From positions 1,619 to 65,618 of the forward strand of contig NZ_FPBA01000021.1 in NCBI RefSeq assembly GCF_900116515.1: a DNA stretch of 64,000 nucleotides. Direction: 5' to 3'. Shown here in pieces: positions 1 to 8,690 of the stretch. The stretch comes from Geodermatophilus amargosae. Lineage in GTDB: Bacteria > Actinomycetota > Actinomycetes > Mycobacteriales > Geodermatophilaceae. Made by a program: the position numbers and the translations under genes. The notes beneath the pieces are model-generated. The model was not told the origin of the DNA, ran no database searches, and worked only from the letters and a program-made list of their open reading frames with translations. Positions within the stretch are counted from its first letter, which is position 1, and each line of letters starts with the position of its first letter.

Positions 1-1
1 A

Positions 2-88
2 CCAGGACAACCAGGACAACCAGGACAACCAGGACAACCAGGACAACCAGGACAACCAGGACAACCAGGACAACCAGGACAACCAGGC
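2..88 (+). repeat. 9-bp tandem repeat, about nine copies
   Basis: Nine uninterrupted copies of CCAGGACAA run from position 2 to 82, followed by a partial copy. The array probably continues left of the window. In the frame that stays open downstream it encodes Gln-Asp-Asn repeats; another frame would read Pro-Gly-Gln, but only the Gln-Asp-Asn frame continues into the coding sequence ending at 446. Arrays like this change copy number by slippage. Confidence 0.95.
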
Positions 89-446
89 CGGCGGGGTCGA
101 TGGGCCGCCAGAGGAGACATCTGAAGACGAGGTCGCCACAGCCTGTCTCTTTATTCTGCGCGCCGACGAGGACGCGGTAGTTGCATTTAATGACCTTGTC
201 GGACGCCCCGAAGAAGAGCAGACATCAGAGGCACGCGAGGACGTGGCCACTCTGTTTGACGACGCCCGCATTCAAATTGGGCAACAGCTTGAGGACCTGC
301 CCCCTGGGCCCGTCCTGGACGCCAGTGATCGATTGCGGGCGGAGCAGGGCGCGGTACACGATGCACTCATCGCAGGCGACCCAGTAAGCCTCGGCGAGCT
401 TGCGGACGCTCGAGCGGCTCTCGAGTCAGCGTGCGACGCGGCTTAA
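3..446 (+). CDS. C-terminal part of a QDN-repeat protein (5' end outside window)
   Basis: The frame is open from the left edge to a TAA at 444-446, so the start lies outside the window. The visible 147 residues are about 28 residues of Gln-Asp-Asn repeats, a short acidic linker (PPEETSEDE), and a mixed helical domain containing ACLFILRADEDAVVAFNDLV and an amphipathic C-terminal helix (SLGELADARAALESACDAA). There are no membrane segments and no domain I recognise. A GTG at 243 could start a shorter product, but the open frame and repeats upstream argue against that. The next gene overlaps it by 16 bp, suggesting coupled expression with that membrane protein. Function unknown. Confidence 0.6.
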   Translation, partial: QDNQDNQDNQDNQDNQDNQDNQDNQDNQAGGVDGPPEETSEDEVATACLFILRADEDAVVAFNDLVGRPEEEQTSEAREDVATLFDDARIQIGQQLEDLPPGPVLDASDRLRAEQGAVHDALIAGDPVSLGELADARAALESACDAA

Positions 447-1390
447 CCCGAGCCCGCACTCGCCAAACAGGCCAGCGCCGGGTTCCGCCGAGGGGACGTC
501 GTGTCGAGGTCGCAACTGAGCCGACTGCTCAGCCGGGAACCACGCCCTCGGCCCAGCACTACATTGAGCTGGTTGCCAATATCGCCGGAGCGGCCACCCT
601 CTTCGGCGCACTGTTGTACTACTTCGGGTGGAGCAGGGCGGCGGCAACCTACCGATACTTTGGTATCGAGATCGGCTTACTAGATCTATCATTTCAGGAC
701 CACTTGCTTCGAAGTGTCCGGTCGACATACTTCCCTCTCCTCGCGGCCGGCGTCCTAGGCTTTGGAGTCATTCTCCTGCATCGACGAATCGTCGACTCAA
801 TGCATGCCAAAGCGCTAGGCCTTGGCCTCGTAATATTTGGCCTGCTCGGCATGCTCGTCGGCCTAGCTGCCATCGTCCGCTTAGTGACCTTCCGGACGGC
901 GTGGCCGGTCGTTCCCGCCGACCTGCTCGGCAGCACAACTATGATCGCCTACGGCGCCGTGGTGCTGGGTCAAGCTTTATCACCAGCGAAACGAGAGACC
1001 TACTCCATTCCTAGAGCGGCTTGGTTCGTTCTAGCAGGAGTGCTCCTGCTATTGACTATTTGGCTGGTGTCCAGCTATGCCAGCTACCGCGGCCTTCAAA
1101 GCGCGACCGCGATCGAGCGCGACCTCGACGCGCGCCCGGGCGTAGTGCTCCTAAGTGAGCAGGAGCTACACCTGCGTGGAACCGGGCTAACAGCGCAGGA
1201 CGTCGAAAGCGAGGATTCCGCTTATCGTCACTGCTACAGCGGCTTGCGTTACCTCATCCGGTCCGGTAGTCGCCACTTCCTACTACCGGAATACTGGCAA
1301 CGCGGCCGCGACCCAATCATAGTTGTCCACGAGAGCGACTCCATCCGCTTTGAATATCTCCCCTCGACAAGCCCGACCACCTGCGAGTGA
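431..1390 (+). CDS. multi-spanning membrane protein of unknown function
   Basis: This 319-residue protein has a basic N-terminus and then about five hydrophobic segments (roughly residues 46-66, 98-118, 127-150, 160-182 and 194-215). A C-terminal soluble domain of about 100 residues follows, which would be extracytoplasmic if the odd number of spans is right. I do not recognise the family. The GTG start at 431 overlaps the preceding gene by 16 bp and lacks a clear ribosome binding site; it is the first possible start in the frame. Codon use includes TTA, CTA and other A/T-ending codons that the core genes of the window avoid, consistent with horizontal acquisition. It may act with the repeat protein upstream, but only the overlap supports this. 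Confidence 0.6.
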   Translation: MRRGLTRARTRQTGQRRVPPRGRRVEVATEPTAQPGTTPSAQHYIELVANIAGAATLFGALLYYFGWSRAAATYRYFGIEIGLLDLSFQDHLLRSVRSTYFPLLAAGVLGFGVILLHRRIVDSMHAKALGLGLVIFGLLGMLVGLAAIVRLVTFRTAWPVVPADLLGSTTMIAYGAVVLGQALSPAKRETYSIPRAAWFVLAGVLLLLTIWLVSSYASYRGLQSATAIERDLDARPGVVLLSEQELHLRGTGLTAQDVESEDSAYRHCYSGLRYLIRSGSRHFLLPEYWQRGRDPIIVVHESDSIRFEYLPSTSPTTCE

Positions 1391-1485
1391 TCGGCCCGAC
1401 CCGCCCGGTGCCTGCCCCGGCTAATGACTTCGTGTGCATGGTTAGCGGGGCGGCTCACTCATCAAGGACGGAGCAGGGTCGTGGC

Positions 1486-1713
1486 GTGTCCAGGACGCTG
1501 GCTCGTGCCGCCGCGGTCGCCGATCGCCGGGTGACGGGACTGTCCCGGGAAGTGTTGGCCGAGCTGGTCGTCGAACTAGGACCGCGCTGGCAGGCGTGCC
1601 AGGACGCGCGACTGGCCGATCGGCCGCGTCACGAGCGGCGGGAAGGGGGCCGCCTCGTCATGTTTGCGGTCAGCTGGCGGAGCAGTCAGGGGAGTGCGAC
1701 GTGCTGGTCGTAG
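1486..1713 (+). pseudogene. N-terminal fragment of an IS5-like transposase
   Basis: The reading frame from a GTG at 1486 gives VTGLSREVLAELVVELGPRW followed by a basic stretch, which resembles the N-terminal helical region of IS5-group transposases with an HTH_4 plus DDE_4 architecture. The resemblance fades after about 1645 and the frame stops at 1713. The catalytic part lies 1 kb away (2728-3283), so the element has been split by insertion or rearrangement. Nothing convincing is coded between 1391 and 1485. Terminal inverted repeats could not be identified with confidence. Confidence 0.5.
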
Positions 1714-1759
1714 GACTCGGGCGTGTCGCTGCGGTCGAGCTTAGCCTCGCCGCGACGCG

Positions 1760-2026
1760 GGGAGTGATCACGGTAGAGAACATCTCTTTGCCGGGATCGT
1801 CCTCGGGCGCCATGTAGATTTCCTCGTGCAAACCCGCCTGCCGGGCTGGATCGGGCCTTCGGCGGTGCGGGTTTCCCAGCCCAGCGACCAGTCCCACGAC
1901 TGGCCGGACGGAGGTGTACTTGCCGCCGATGACCATGGTCGAGATTTCGATGGGTACCGCGCGCCGGTCCTCGACCTCAGTCGCGATCTTCGCGTAGCTG
2001 TCGTCAAGCGCGTCCGGTGGAGTTGG
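1760..2026 (-). pseudogene. in-frame continuation of the lipoprotein gene past its stop
   Basis: Beyond the TAG at 2027-2029 the same frame stays open and protein-like, with the segments LDDSYAKIATEVEDRRAVPI and ISTMVIGGKYTSVRPVVGLV, and later EEIYMAPEDDPGKEMFSTVI, before becoming low-quality at about 1760. There is no credible start codon with a ribosome binding site at its head. The simplest reading is that the lipoprotein was once about 90 residues longer and carries a nonsense mutation. A short central stretch (around 1830-1860) also reads well in another frame, so a further frameshift is possible. Confidence 0.45.
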
Positions 2027-2365
2027 CTAGCCGCCGAGTTTGCTCGGTGGGGTCCAGGGCTCGACGGTGACCGTGACGACCTCGCCGCCAGCGAAGGTCG
2101 CCGGCTCACCGTTGGTCAGCTTGAGCGAGGAGATCTCGCTCCCCTCGTCGGACTCAGGCGCCGGGTCAGCGCAAAACTGTTTCCACTCCGCCTGGATGAG
2201 GGCGGCATCCGGGTTGTCGCAGTCCTCGGCGGAGATCCCCGGGCGGACATCGTCCGCGCTCACTGTCCCGGTCCTGGAAGCCGGGATGTCCGCAGCGCCC
2301 GAGGAGCCGCAGCCGGCGAGTAGCACGGACAGGGCGGTGATAGCCAGGCATGGTCGGCGGTGCAT
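2027..2365 (-). CDS. small putative lipoprotein, probably truncated
   Basis: From the ATG at 2365 the product begins MHRRPCLAITALSVLLAGCG, a type II signal peptide with the lipobox LLAGC, so the mature protein should start at a lipidated Cys and sit on the outer face of the membrane. The remaining 90 or so residues are acidic, with two further cysteines (EDCDNP and QFCADP) that may pair. A purine-rich GGGGGA lies just upstream of the ATG. The frame ends at a TAG but continues coherently beyond it, so the gene may be broken. It lies between the two halves of a disrupted transposase, on the opposite strand. Function unknown. Confidence 0.55.
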   Translation of the reverse strand: MHRRPCLAITALSVLLAGCGSSGAADIPASRTGTVSADDVRPGISAEDCDNPDAALIQAEWKQFCADPAPESDEGSEISSLKLTNGEPATFAGGEVVTVTVEPWTPPSKLGG

Positions 2366-2406
2366 GGGGTCCCCCGTCGGCCGTTCGAGTTGGATGAATC
2401 CGGAAG

Positions 2407-2724
2407 GTGCCGCTACCACCGTCGACGATTGAGGCGGTCATCGCCGTCACGACGATTAAGGTCAGCTACGCCCCCGAACACAAGGTATACGCCCACCAGG
2501 TCAACGCCGACACGGCGGTGCTGCAGCACCTGCATGATCTAGTCCACGGCTGCGGCGGGACGTTATTCGACCTGGAGCCCGGCGGGTATCGCGCAGGGGA
2601 CTATCTGATCCCGGCTCTTCGGACTTGGGGAAGTGACACCTCAGCAGGCGGTGACCCGGCGATTGGACCGGGTGCAGGCGAACCGTACTCGCGGCGCTGC
2701 TTGTCCAGGTTGCGGAAGCCGTAG
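2407..2724 (+). CDS. small hypothetical protein, possibly truncated by IS debris
   Basis: The N-terminal two-thirds looks protein-like (TTIKVSYAPEHKVYAHQVNA, then HGCGGTLFDLEPGGYRAGDY), compatible with a small alpha/beta domain. From about 2640 onward the sequence reads on the opposite strand like the basic tail of another actinobacterial transposase (GFRNLDKQRR, then RVRFACTRSNRR in a second frame). The last 35 residues of this product are therefore probably not original. The GTG start at 2407 has no strong ribosome binding site. I do not recognise the family; it may be a gene remnant. Confidence 0.35.
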   Translation: MPLPPSTIEAVIAVTTIKVSYAPEHKVYAHQVNADTAVLQHLHDLVHGCGGTLFDLEPGGYRAGDYLIPALRTWGSDTSAGGDPAIGPGAGEPYSRRCLSRLRKP

Positions 2725-2727
2725 GCC

Positions 2728-3283
2728 GCCCGCGCCGCCGGCCATGCCTACGTGACGGTGGACGGCACCCTGGTCCGCACCGACCGCTGCCACGTTCCCG
2801 GCCCGACCCCCCGGACCGCCCGGCCCGGCCGCCAGGTCGACCTGTGGTGGTCGGGCAAGCACGCCGCCCACGGCGGCAACGTCCAGGTCATCGCCACGCC
2901 CGACGGCTGGCCGCTCTGGACCTCGGACGTCCGGCCCGGCCGCGAGCACGACACCACCGCCTGCGCACCCATCCCGAGGCACTGCCGCTGCTGGCCGAGT
3001 GGACCGACGACCAGCACGCCGCCCTGGCCGATCTCGGCTACGAGGGCGAGCGGGCCGCGCTGACCACACCGATCAAGAAGACCTCCGACGCGCCGCTGAC
3101 CGACGACCAGCGCACCGTCAACCTGCTGCACACGGCCACCCGCGCCGCCGCCGAACGCGGCAACTCGCTGCTCAAGACCACCTTAAGGCACTGCGGCGGG
3201 TCAGCCTCTGCCCGTGGCGGATCGGCGCGATCACCGCCGCCGCCCTCGTGCTCCTTCATCACCAGCACGGCCGATCCACATGA
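2728..3283 (+). pseudogene. catalytic part of an IS5-like DDE transposase, two frameshifts
   Basis: Read across two frameshifts, this gives the C-terminal half of a DDE_4-type transposase: AYVTVDGTLVRTDR (first catalytic Asp), then SGKHAAHGGNVQVIATPDG, the REHDTTA region (second Asp), HAALADLGYEGERAALTTPI and AAERGNSLLK (the Glu region), ending HHQHGRST and TGA. Frame changes are needed near 2970 and near 3182. Each is explained by one missing C compared with the expected reading (ALRTHP and TTFKALRR). It matches the N-terminal fragment at 1486-1713, so both come from one dead element. The 90 bp between 3284 and 3372 holds no gene. Confidence 0.75.
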
Positions 3284-3372
3284 TCATAGACCGGGCCGAG
3301 TTGTTACTGGGAATGGCTCACTCGCTCTGCCACCTGAACCAGAGACTGACTACGTCGTACGTCCCTTTGTGC

Positions 3373-4899
3373 TCACTGCTGGATCAGGACGTCAAATTGC
3401 AGCCGCATGGTGGGGGATACTGCGAGTGGCACGCGGCGCCGCTGTTTCCATAGGACTGGCCGCCCATCCGTGCGGCGCCCGAGCATGTGGCGACGCTCGA
3501 GCTGGAGGCCGTCGATCGGGATGGCGGCCGGTTCGATTCGATGAATAGATTTCGACTCCTGGTTCCTGGGGTTCGGCTGCAGCAGAGTGGTTTCCGGCAG
3601 TGGCATGGGGTCGGCAGGCCTCTTGCTCAGGTCTGCCAGTCGGCCCTGCACCAATCGTCGGGGTTGCCCGTCGCCCCCCTCGAGTAAGTACGGGTGCCAG
3701 TGCGGTGGCACCTCGCTGCTGGCGCGGTAGGCGTAGCGGGGCTGAACGGTCGCGTCGGCTTCCTGCGCGACCACATCGGGCTGGTCGTCGGATCCTGGAC
3801 CGAGGGTGGGTTGGTCGCGTCCGGCGATCCGCCGCTCTACCGCCCATACGAGGTTCGCGTCCTCGTCGACGCCGAAGTCGACCTGGTCCGTGACCGGCCC
3901 GGCAAGTGCGGTCGGGACGGCCGGCCAGAGGACCAAGGACCGTGGGTTCAGCCCGGTGACGGCGAAGAGGGTCCAGCCGTCGTCGGGAGGCTGGAGGGTC
4001 CACGGCTGGTCGAAGGCGTCGATGACGGTGACGTGGTGCAGGGTGAGTATGTGCCCGGCCTCGACTGGGATGGGGAAGGTGAACCAGTCGTCGGAGTGTG
4101 AGCTGACGAGATCGAGCAGCAGCACGGTGGCGAGGTGGCCGCGGTCGGGGGCGTAGGCGCCGAGGTCGGTGCGGGTGTCCTCGATCTGCCACCAGCGCGG
4201 GTGGGGCGCGCCCGGGTACTGGATCCTGGTTGCGAGGACTTTGGTCGCGCGGGGTAGCGGATCCGGTTCGGGTATGGGGGCGCTGGCGTCGACCGACCAC
4301 CAGTCCAGGCTGCCTCCGTCGTGCCGGCGCAGGGTGAGAGTGGTGGGGCCGGCGCGGAAGTCGGCGTCGTAGGCGAGTTCGGCGGAGTTCCACAGATCGC
4401 GGGGTGCCGGTCGAGGCGGGCGCTCGGGGAACCACTCGTCCAGCAGTTCCAGCGGACCGCGATCCTTAAACAGCAATCGCCCGTCGAGGCCGGTGCCGTT
4501 GAGGACGTCGTAGGGGACCGGCAGGTTCTTGAGCCGGTACTTGGCGTCTTCGGGTAGGGAGTGGCCGGCGTCGGTGGCGGCGCGCGCGACGGCGCGGCCG
4601 AGGGTGATGCGGCGTCCCACGGTCCAGAAGTCGTCCGGCTCGGACTCGATGATGGCCTCCGCGGGCACAACCCGCGGGTCCTGGTGCGGGTTGGGCGCGC
4701 CGGGCTTGATCGCCACCCGGCTGGCCTGGTACTCAACCCGGACCGGTGAGGCGGCGTCCTCGCCGTGGTGTTCGCCGAGTTGCCATTGCCGGCCGAGGAA
4801 CCAGACCGGGTCGGCGACCTCTGCGGCCAGGCCGCGGCTGAGGTCGGCGTAGTGGTGGGTTGGCTCGAGCCGAAACACGAGGTCGTAGCGGTAGGGCAT
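3373..4899 (-). CDS. giant-operon protein E (508 aa), unknown function
   Basis: This is the last gene of the large minus-strand operon. Its ATG shares the A of the preceding TGA (TGATG), so translation should be coupled. The product has no signal peptide or membrane segment and is rich in Trp, Pro, Asp and Arg, suggesting a mainly beta soluble protein. The N-terminal segment around residues 31-54 contains WFLGRQWQLGEHHGEDAASP. From memory, a similar RQWQ-GE-GEDAGSP motif occurs in uncharacterised large-protein clusters of other bacteria; I could not check this. Other notable stretches are HPRWWQIEDTRTDLGAYAPD and a C-terminal QRRRVPLAVSPTMRLQFDVL. No catalytic motif is visible. Transposase debris lies immediately downstream, so the original operon may have been longer. 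Confidence 0.75.
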   Translation of the reverse strand: MPYRYDLVFRLEPTHHYADLSRGLAAEVADPVWFLGRQWQLGEHHGEDAASPVRVEYQASRVAIKPGAPNPHQDPRVVPAEAIIESEPDDFWTVGRRITLGRAVARAATDAGHSLPEDAKYRLKNLPVPYDVLNGTGLDGRLLFKDRGPLELLDEWFPERPPRPAPRDLWNSAELAYDADFRAGPTTLTLRRHDGGSLDWWSVDASAPIPEPDPLPRATKVLATRIQYPGAPHPRWWQIEDTRTDLGAYAPDRGHLATVLLLDLVSSHSDDWFTFPIPVEAGHILTLHHVTVIDAFDQPWTLQPPDDGWTLFAVTGLNPRSLVLWPAVPTALAGPVTDQVDFGVDEDANLVWAVERRIAGRDQPTLGPGSDDQPDVVAQEADATVQPRYAYRASSEVPPHWHPYLLEGGDGQPRRLVQGRLADLSKRPADPMPLPETTLLQPNPRNQESKSIHRIEPAAIPIDGLQLERRHMLGRRTDGRPVLWKQRRRVPLAVSPTMRLQFDVLIQQ

Positions 4900-7800
4900 C
4901 AGATCTCCAAACCGCTGGAGGTGTCCCCGGTGGCCGGCAGCAGCGGCAGCGGGGCGACCCCGGCGATCTCGTCGAGGTCGGCTGGAGTCGCCATCCGGGC
5001 GTGAGCCAGTTCACGGGTCTCGGCGACGATGCTGACCAGCGTGGCCTCGTCCAGCGGGCGGTCGGGGTCGGGTGGGACGGCCAGCAGGATGGCCTGCGGG
5101 GCCCGCGCCCCTGGGGCGTCGAAGCCGAACGCCGCGGTGGCGGTGTGTTCGGCGCTGGGAATGGTCTCGGCGAAGCGGTCGAGCAGCCCGACGGCGAGGA
5201 TCCGGTCGGGCGCCGCCTCCGCTAGGTTCACATCGGGCGGCGCGTAGGCGACCACGAGGCGGCGGTTGTCCTCGGGGTCGGTCTGCCACGGGTCGGCGGG
5301 GCGGTTCGTCCAGGGTGTCCAGGGCGGTCCGCTGCCGGCCGGGGTGCCGGCGGCCAGCTGGAACGCCTCCAGCCGGGCCAGCGGTGGCCGTACCGGCGCG
5401 ACGTGGGACAACCACGCGGTGTTCAGGCCGCCGCCGTCGCTGTCGACAGCAGCGACGTCGTGCAGGGGCGGCAGGGCGTCGCGGCGGAGTCGTCCGAGGA
5501 TGGCGATCTGGCCGGTGGGCGAGGACAGCGCGGCGATGGCCGCGGCGAGCCCGGCCGGGTCCAGCGCCTCGGCCGCGGCGTCGTCGGGTGCCGCGGCGAG
5601 GCGCTCCTGTAGCTGGCGATGGGCCCGGTGGATCTGGTCGGCGAGCGGATCGACCGCTGCTGGGTCCGGCTCGGGGGCGATGCCCCAGCCGGTGGCCAGC
5701 CGCAGGACTGCTCGCCGTTCGTCGGCGCCGGCGCCGGATGCCGCGGTGAGCCGGTCGGTCAGTGCGTGCGCGATCGCCCGCAGTTTCCCCAGGCGTTCCC
5801 GAAGCTCAGCAACTTCGGCTCCCGTTGCATCAGCGGGGATGGCGGTGGGGGTCTCGGTGGTGTCTTCGGCCACGGCGGGGATACGGCCGAGCAGGGCGAC
5901 CAGACGGACGGCGCGCTCGTAGCGGATGCCGCCGTCTCGGTCGGTGACCGTGGTGCCGGAGCCGGACGCTGTCTCGGTGAGCAGCCGTTCCAGCGTGCCA
6001 AGTGGGAGGGCGAGCGCGTCGGCCGGTTCCAGGCCGAGGTCGGCCAGCCGGATGGTCGCCGTCGTACCGTCGGGCAAGCTGAGCTGCCATCGCCACTGGC
6101 TCGCCGGGCCGAGCCGCGCGATCAGGAGCGCGGCGGTGGCCGGGTCGCCGACCCGCGCGGGCCGGGTTTCCGCCAGGGCGAGGGGATCGTCGGGCAGCGA
6201 TGGCGCAGTGACGTCGGGGAGGGCAGTCAGGCAGGTGGTCTGGACCGCGCGGCCGTCCCGGCGGGTCTGCAGCACGTCGAGGACCGGTGGCCGGGCCAGC
6301 CCGGCCGCGGCGTCCAGGGCCGCGCCGGCCAGCGCGGCGCGGCCGTCTACCACGTGGTGGACGGCCTCGGCGACCAGCAGGTCGGCGTAGACCTCGACGG
6401 CCTCGCGCAGCCGTGCCAGCTCGTCGAGGACGTCGACGGGCAACCGGAGCGGGGCCAGATTCGCGGCCAGGACGCGTTGGCCGTCACAGACCCGCCGACC
6501 GCGGTGCTCGTCTCGGATCGGAAAGAGGTCGCGCAACGTCTCGATCGTGATCGGGTCGCCGACCGCCCGCTCCACCTCCCGGCCGAGCACCTCAGCCGGA
6601 TGGGCGCCGCCGCGGACCTCGTCGGCGAGCCGGGCGGCGCGCCGCACCCGGTCGGAGGTCACGTCCATGTGCCAGCGGCCGGGTTCGGGGTCGTTGATGG
6701 CGCGGTCGCGGATCAACGCGGCGGTCAGCGCCTGCGGGTGGGACGGAGCGGGCAGGAGCCCTCCCGCGGTCGGCCCCGGCCGCCCGGGCCGCGGGCGGTC
6801 GACCCAGCCGTAGCCGCCGAGGCGGGGCGGTCGAGACGACAGGCTCTGTAGGCGGCGGCGGGCGATGCCGACCACCCAGGGATCGATCCGGTGGCTGGCG
6901 CAATCAATCGTGGCCGGCAGCACCCGCTCGAGATCGGTGTCCGGGACCTCCCCGAGCGTCTCCAAGGCATCAGTGAGGCGGCGCAGCGCGATGGCCGGCT
7001 CGGTGTCGGCAGCGAGGTCATCGGGGGTGACGGCGCGGATCCATTCGGACAGCACCTGCGGGACGTCGGGCCGCGCCGCGACCGGATCCAGCGTGCCCGC
7101 CGGGACGCCGAGCTTGTGGCGGCCGATGTCACCGAGGGCGACCTGCAGGGAGTAGACGGCCAGCCGTAGCAGCAGGCTGCTGAGCCGCTGCCCCACCGCC
7201 TCCGTCACCGTGCGGGTGGAGGCGAACGCCGTGGGCGTCTGGCCCGCGAGGCGGACCAGGCTACCGAGCAGGCCACCCGCGATCTCCCCCTCCGATAACC
7301 CGATGGGCGTCACGAGGGGAAGTTGCAGCGAGTGATGTGTTCCGCGGGCGGAGTACCGCCGTCGGGGTCGGATGCCGAGCTCGGCGACGAGCGGATAGGT
7401 CCGCTCCCACTCGGCGATTAGCCCCGGCCAGGTGATCGCATGGTTGGTGCCCAACAGCCCGGTGAACCACAACTCCGTCGGATGCATCCGCCGCAGCGCA
7501 TACCCGGGAGAGGCCGGTGGCCGGGCGAGCAGCTCGAGCAGGTGCTCGGCGCTGGCTCCGTGCACGGTGCCGCGCCCGGAGGACCGGGCGGCCTCGGCCC
7601 ACCGCGCCCGCAGCGTGACCAGCGGCCCGCGCAGCATGTCCTCGGCCGGCGGGTCGTCCTCGGCCGGCACCCAGTCGGCCACTGAGGTCGCCGGAAGCAG
7701 CCCGTATGGCTGGCTACCGACACGCAGCGTGGGGTACGGCCCCAGCGGGTCGACGTTGTTCGCGGCCCACGCCGCGACGCGGTCGACGGCCTGGCCCAGG

Positions 7801-8690
7801 CCGAGCACGTCGGTGAGGGTGTGCCCACACAGTGCCGGCCACAGGCCGGTCAGCAGCAGCCGGGCCCGGGTCTGGTGCGGCCGGGGGTCACCGGGCAGCG
7901 GGCCGAGCAACTCCCGATCTCCGGTGAGCGCCAGGCTGATTTGCCGCTCGCGGGGAACCGCGGAGCGGTGCAGCAGCTCCAGCCACGGCATCGGGTCCTG
8001 GCCCAGATCGGCGGCCGCCGCGCCGTTGACGGTGTTGGTGGGAGTACCGGGCGCCAGCAGACCGAGCCGGCCGGCGTCGCGGTGCCGGGCGAACAGCGTC
8101 GCCGGTGTCATCGAGCCCAGCCCGACCACGTAGAGCGCGTCGATGTCGTCGGTGCGCTCGCCCAGGTCGATCTCTGTGGCCAGGCCGGCCTCGACCGCGA
8201 CGTCCCAGGACTCCCACCACCGCCGCTCCTCCGGGTCGTCCGGGTCACCCGGATCCATGCGGCGCTTGCTGGGGTCGACCAGGAGCAGCGTTGTCGCGTG
8301 CGCCGGGCGCTCGCCGCCTCGGGCGAGCCACACCTGCAGCTGGTCGGGGAAGTCGACCAGCTCGGTAAAAAGGGAGTCCTCGCGCAGCCGGTCCGGCCGA
8401 GCGACGCGCCCGGAGCCCAGACCGGGGTCCGGCGGGAACGTCCGCACCAGCCAGGCCGCCCGGCCCGGCCCGTGCTCGGCGGCGAAGACACGCCACGCGC
8501 CCCGTGCTTCGGGACGCTTGTGGTCGTCACCGGCGACCGCGAGAAACCGCTCCAGGCTCCTCAGCTCGGCCGCGGACGGCAGCGGGTCATGCCGGTCGAA
8601 CCAGGGTTCGTCCGGAATCACCCGCAGCCGCAGCTTGTTGCCGTCGAAGCGGGTCTCCAGGCGCAGCGGCAACAGCACGGCGGTCGTCAC
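4899..8690 (-). CDS. giant-operon protein D (1263 aa), unknown function
   Basis: This is the longest protein in the window. The GTG start at 8690 overlaps the previous stop (GTGA), and the stop overlaps the next start (TGATG). It opens with VLLPLRLETRFDGNKLRLRV, an N-terminus I associate from memory with uncharacterised giant bacterial proteins that co-occur with partners like genes C and E here. The remainder is very rich in Ala, Leu and Arg with long predicted helices, Pro-rich linkers (for example PPSPGY, PGRPGPTAGG) and the segments LRVGSQPYGLLPATSVADWV and HSLQLPLVTPIGLSEGE. There is no signal peptide, no membrane span, and no ATPase or protease motif. A structural or scaffold role is a guess; the reading frame itself is certain because it is intact over 3.8 kb. 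Confidence 0.8.
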   Translation of the reverse strand: MTTAVLLPLRLETRFDGNKLRLRVIPDEPWFDRHDPLPSAAELRSLERFLAVAGDDHKRPEARGAWRVFAAEHGPGRAAWLVRTFPPDPGLGSGRVARPDRLREDSLFTELVDFPDQLQVWLARGGERPAHATTLLLVDPSKRRMDPGDPDDPEERRWWESWDVAVEAGLATEIDLGERTDDIDALYVVGLGSMTPATLFARHRDAGRLGLLAPGTPTNTVNGAAAADLGQDPMPWLELLHRSAVPRERQISLALTGDRELLGPLPGDPRPHQTRARLLLTGLWPALCGHTLTDVLGLGQAVDRVAAWAANNVDPLGPYPTLRVGSQPYGLLPATSVADWVPAEDDPPAEDMLRGPLVTLRARWAEAARSSGRGTVHGASAEHLLELLARPPASPGYALRRMHPTELWFTGLLGTNHAITWPGLIAEWERTYPLVAELGIRPRRRYSARGTHHSLQLPLVTPIGLSEGEIAGGLLGSLVRLAGQTPTAFASTRTVTEAVGQRLSSLLLRLAVYSLQVALGDIGRHKLGVPAGTLDPVAARPDVPQVLSEWIRAVTPDDLAADTEPAIALRRLTDALETLGEVPDTDLERVLPATIDCASHRIDPWVVGIARRRLQSLSSRPPRLGGYGWVDRPRPGRPGPTAGGLLPAPSHPQALTAALIRDRAINDPEPGRWHMDVTSDRVRRAARLADEVRGGAHPAEVLGREVERAVGDPITIETLRDLFPIRDEHRGRRVCDGQRVLAANLAPLRLPVDVLDELARLREAVEVYADLLVAEAVHHVVDGRAALAGAALDAAAGLARPPVLDVLQTRRDGRAVQTTCLTALPDVTAPSLPDDPLALAETRPARVGDPATAALLIARLGPASQWRWQLSLPDGTTATIRLADLGLEPADALALPLGTLERLLTETASGSGTTVTDRDGGIRYERAVRLVALLGRIPAVAEDTTETPTAIPADATGAEVAELRERLGKLRAIAHALTDRLTAASGAGADERRAVLRLATGWGIAPEPDPAAVDPLADQIHRAHRQLQERLAAAPDDAAAEALDPAGLAAAIAALSSPTGQIAILGRLRRDALPPLHDVAAVDSDGGGLNTAWLSHVAPVRPPLARLEAFQLAAGTPAGSGPPWTPWTNRPADPWQTDPEDNRRLVVAYAPPDVNLAEAAPDRILAVGLLDRFAETIPSAEHTATAAFGFDAPGARAPQAILLAVPPDPDRPLDEATLVSIVAETRELAHARMATPADLDEIAGVAPLPLLPATGDTSSGLEI

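Noticed and set aside
2-88. Repeat array at the left edge as a CRISPR
   Set aside because: The units are contiguous 9-mers without spacers and are translated in frame.
2640-2740. Minus-strand segment resembling a transposase tail (GFRNLDKQRR)
   Set aside because: Too short and split between two frames to annotate as a separate element; mentioned under the overlapping hypothetical gene.
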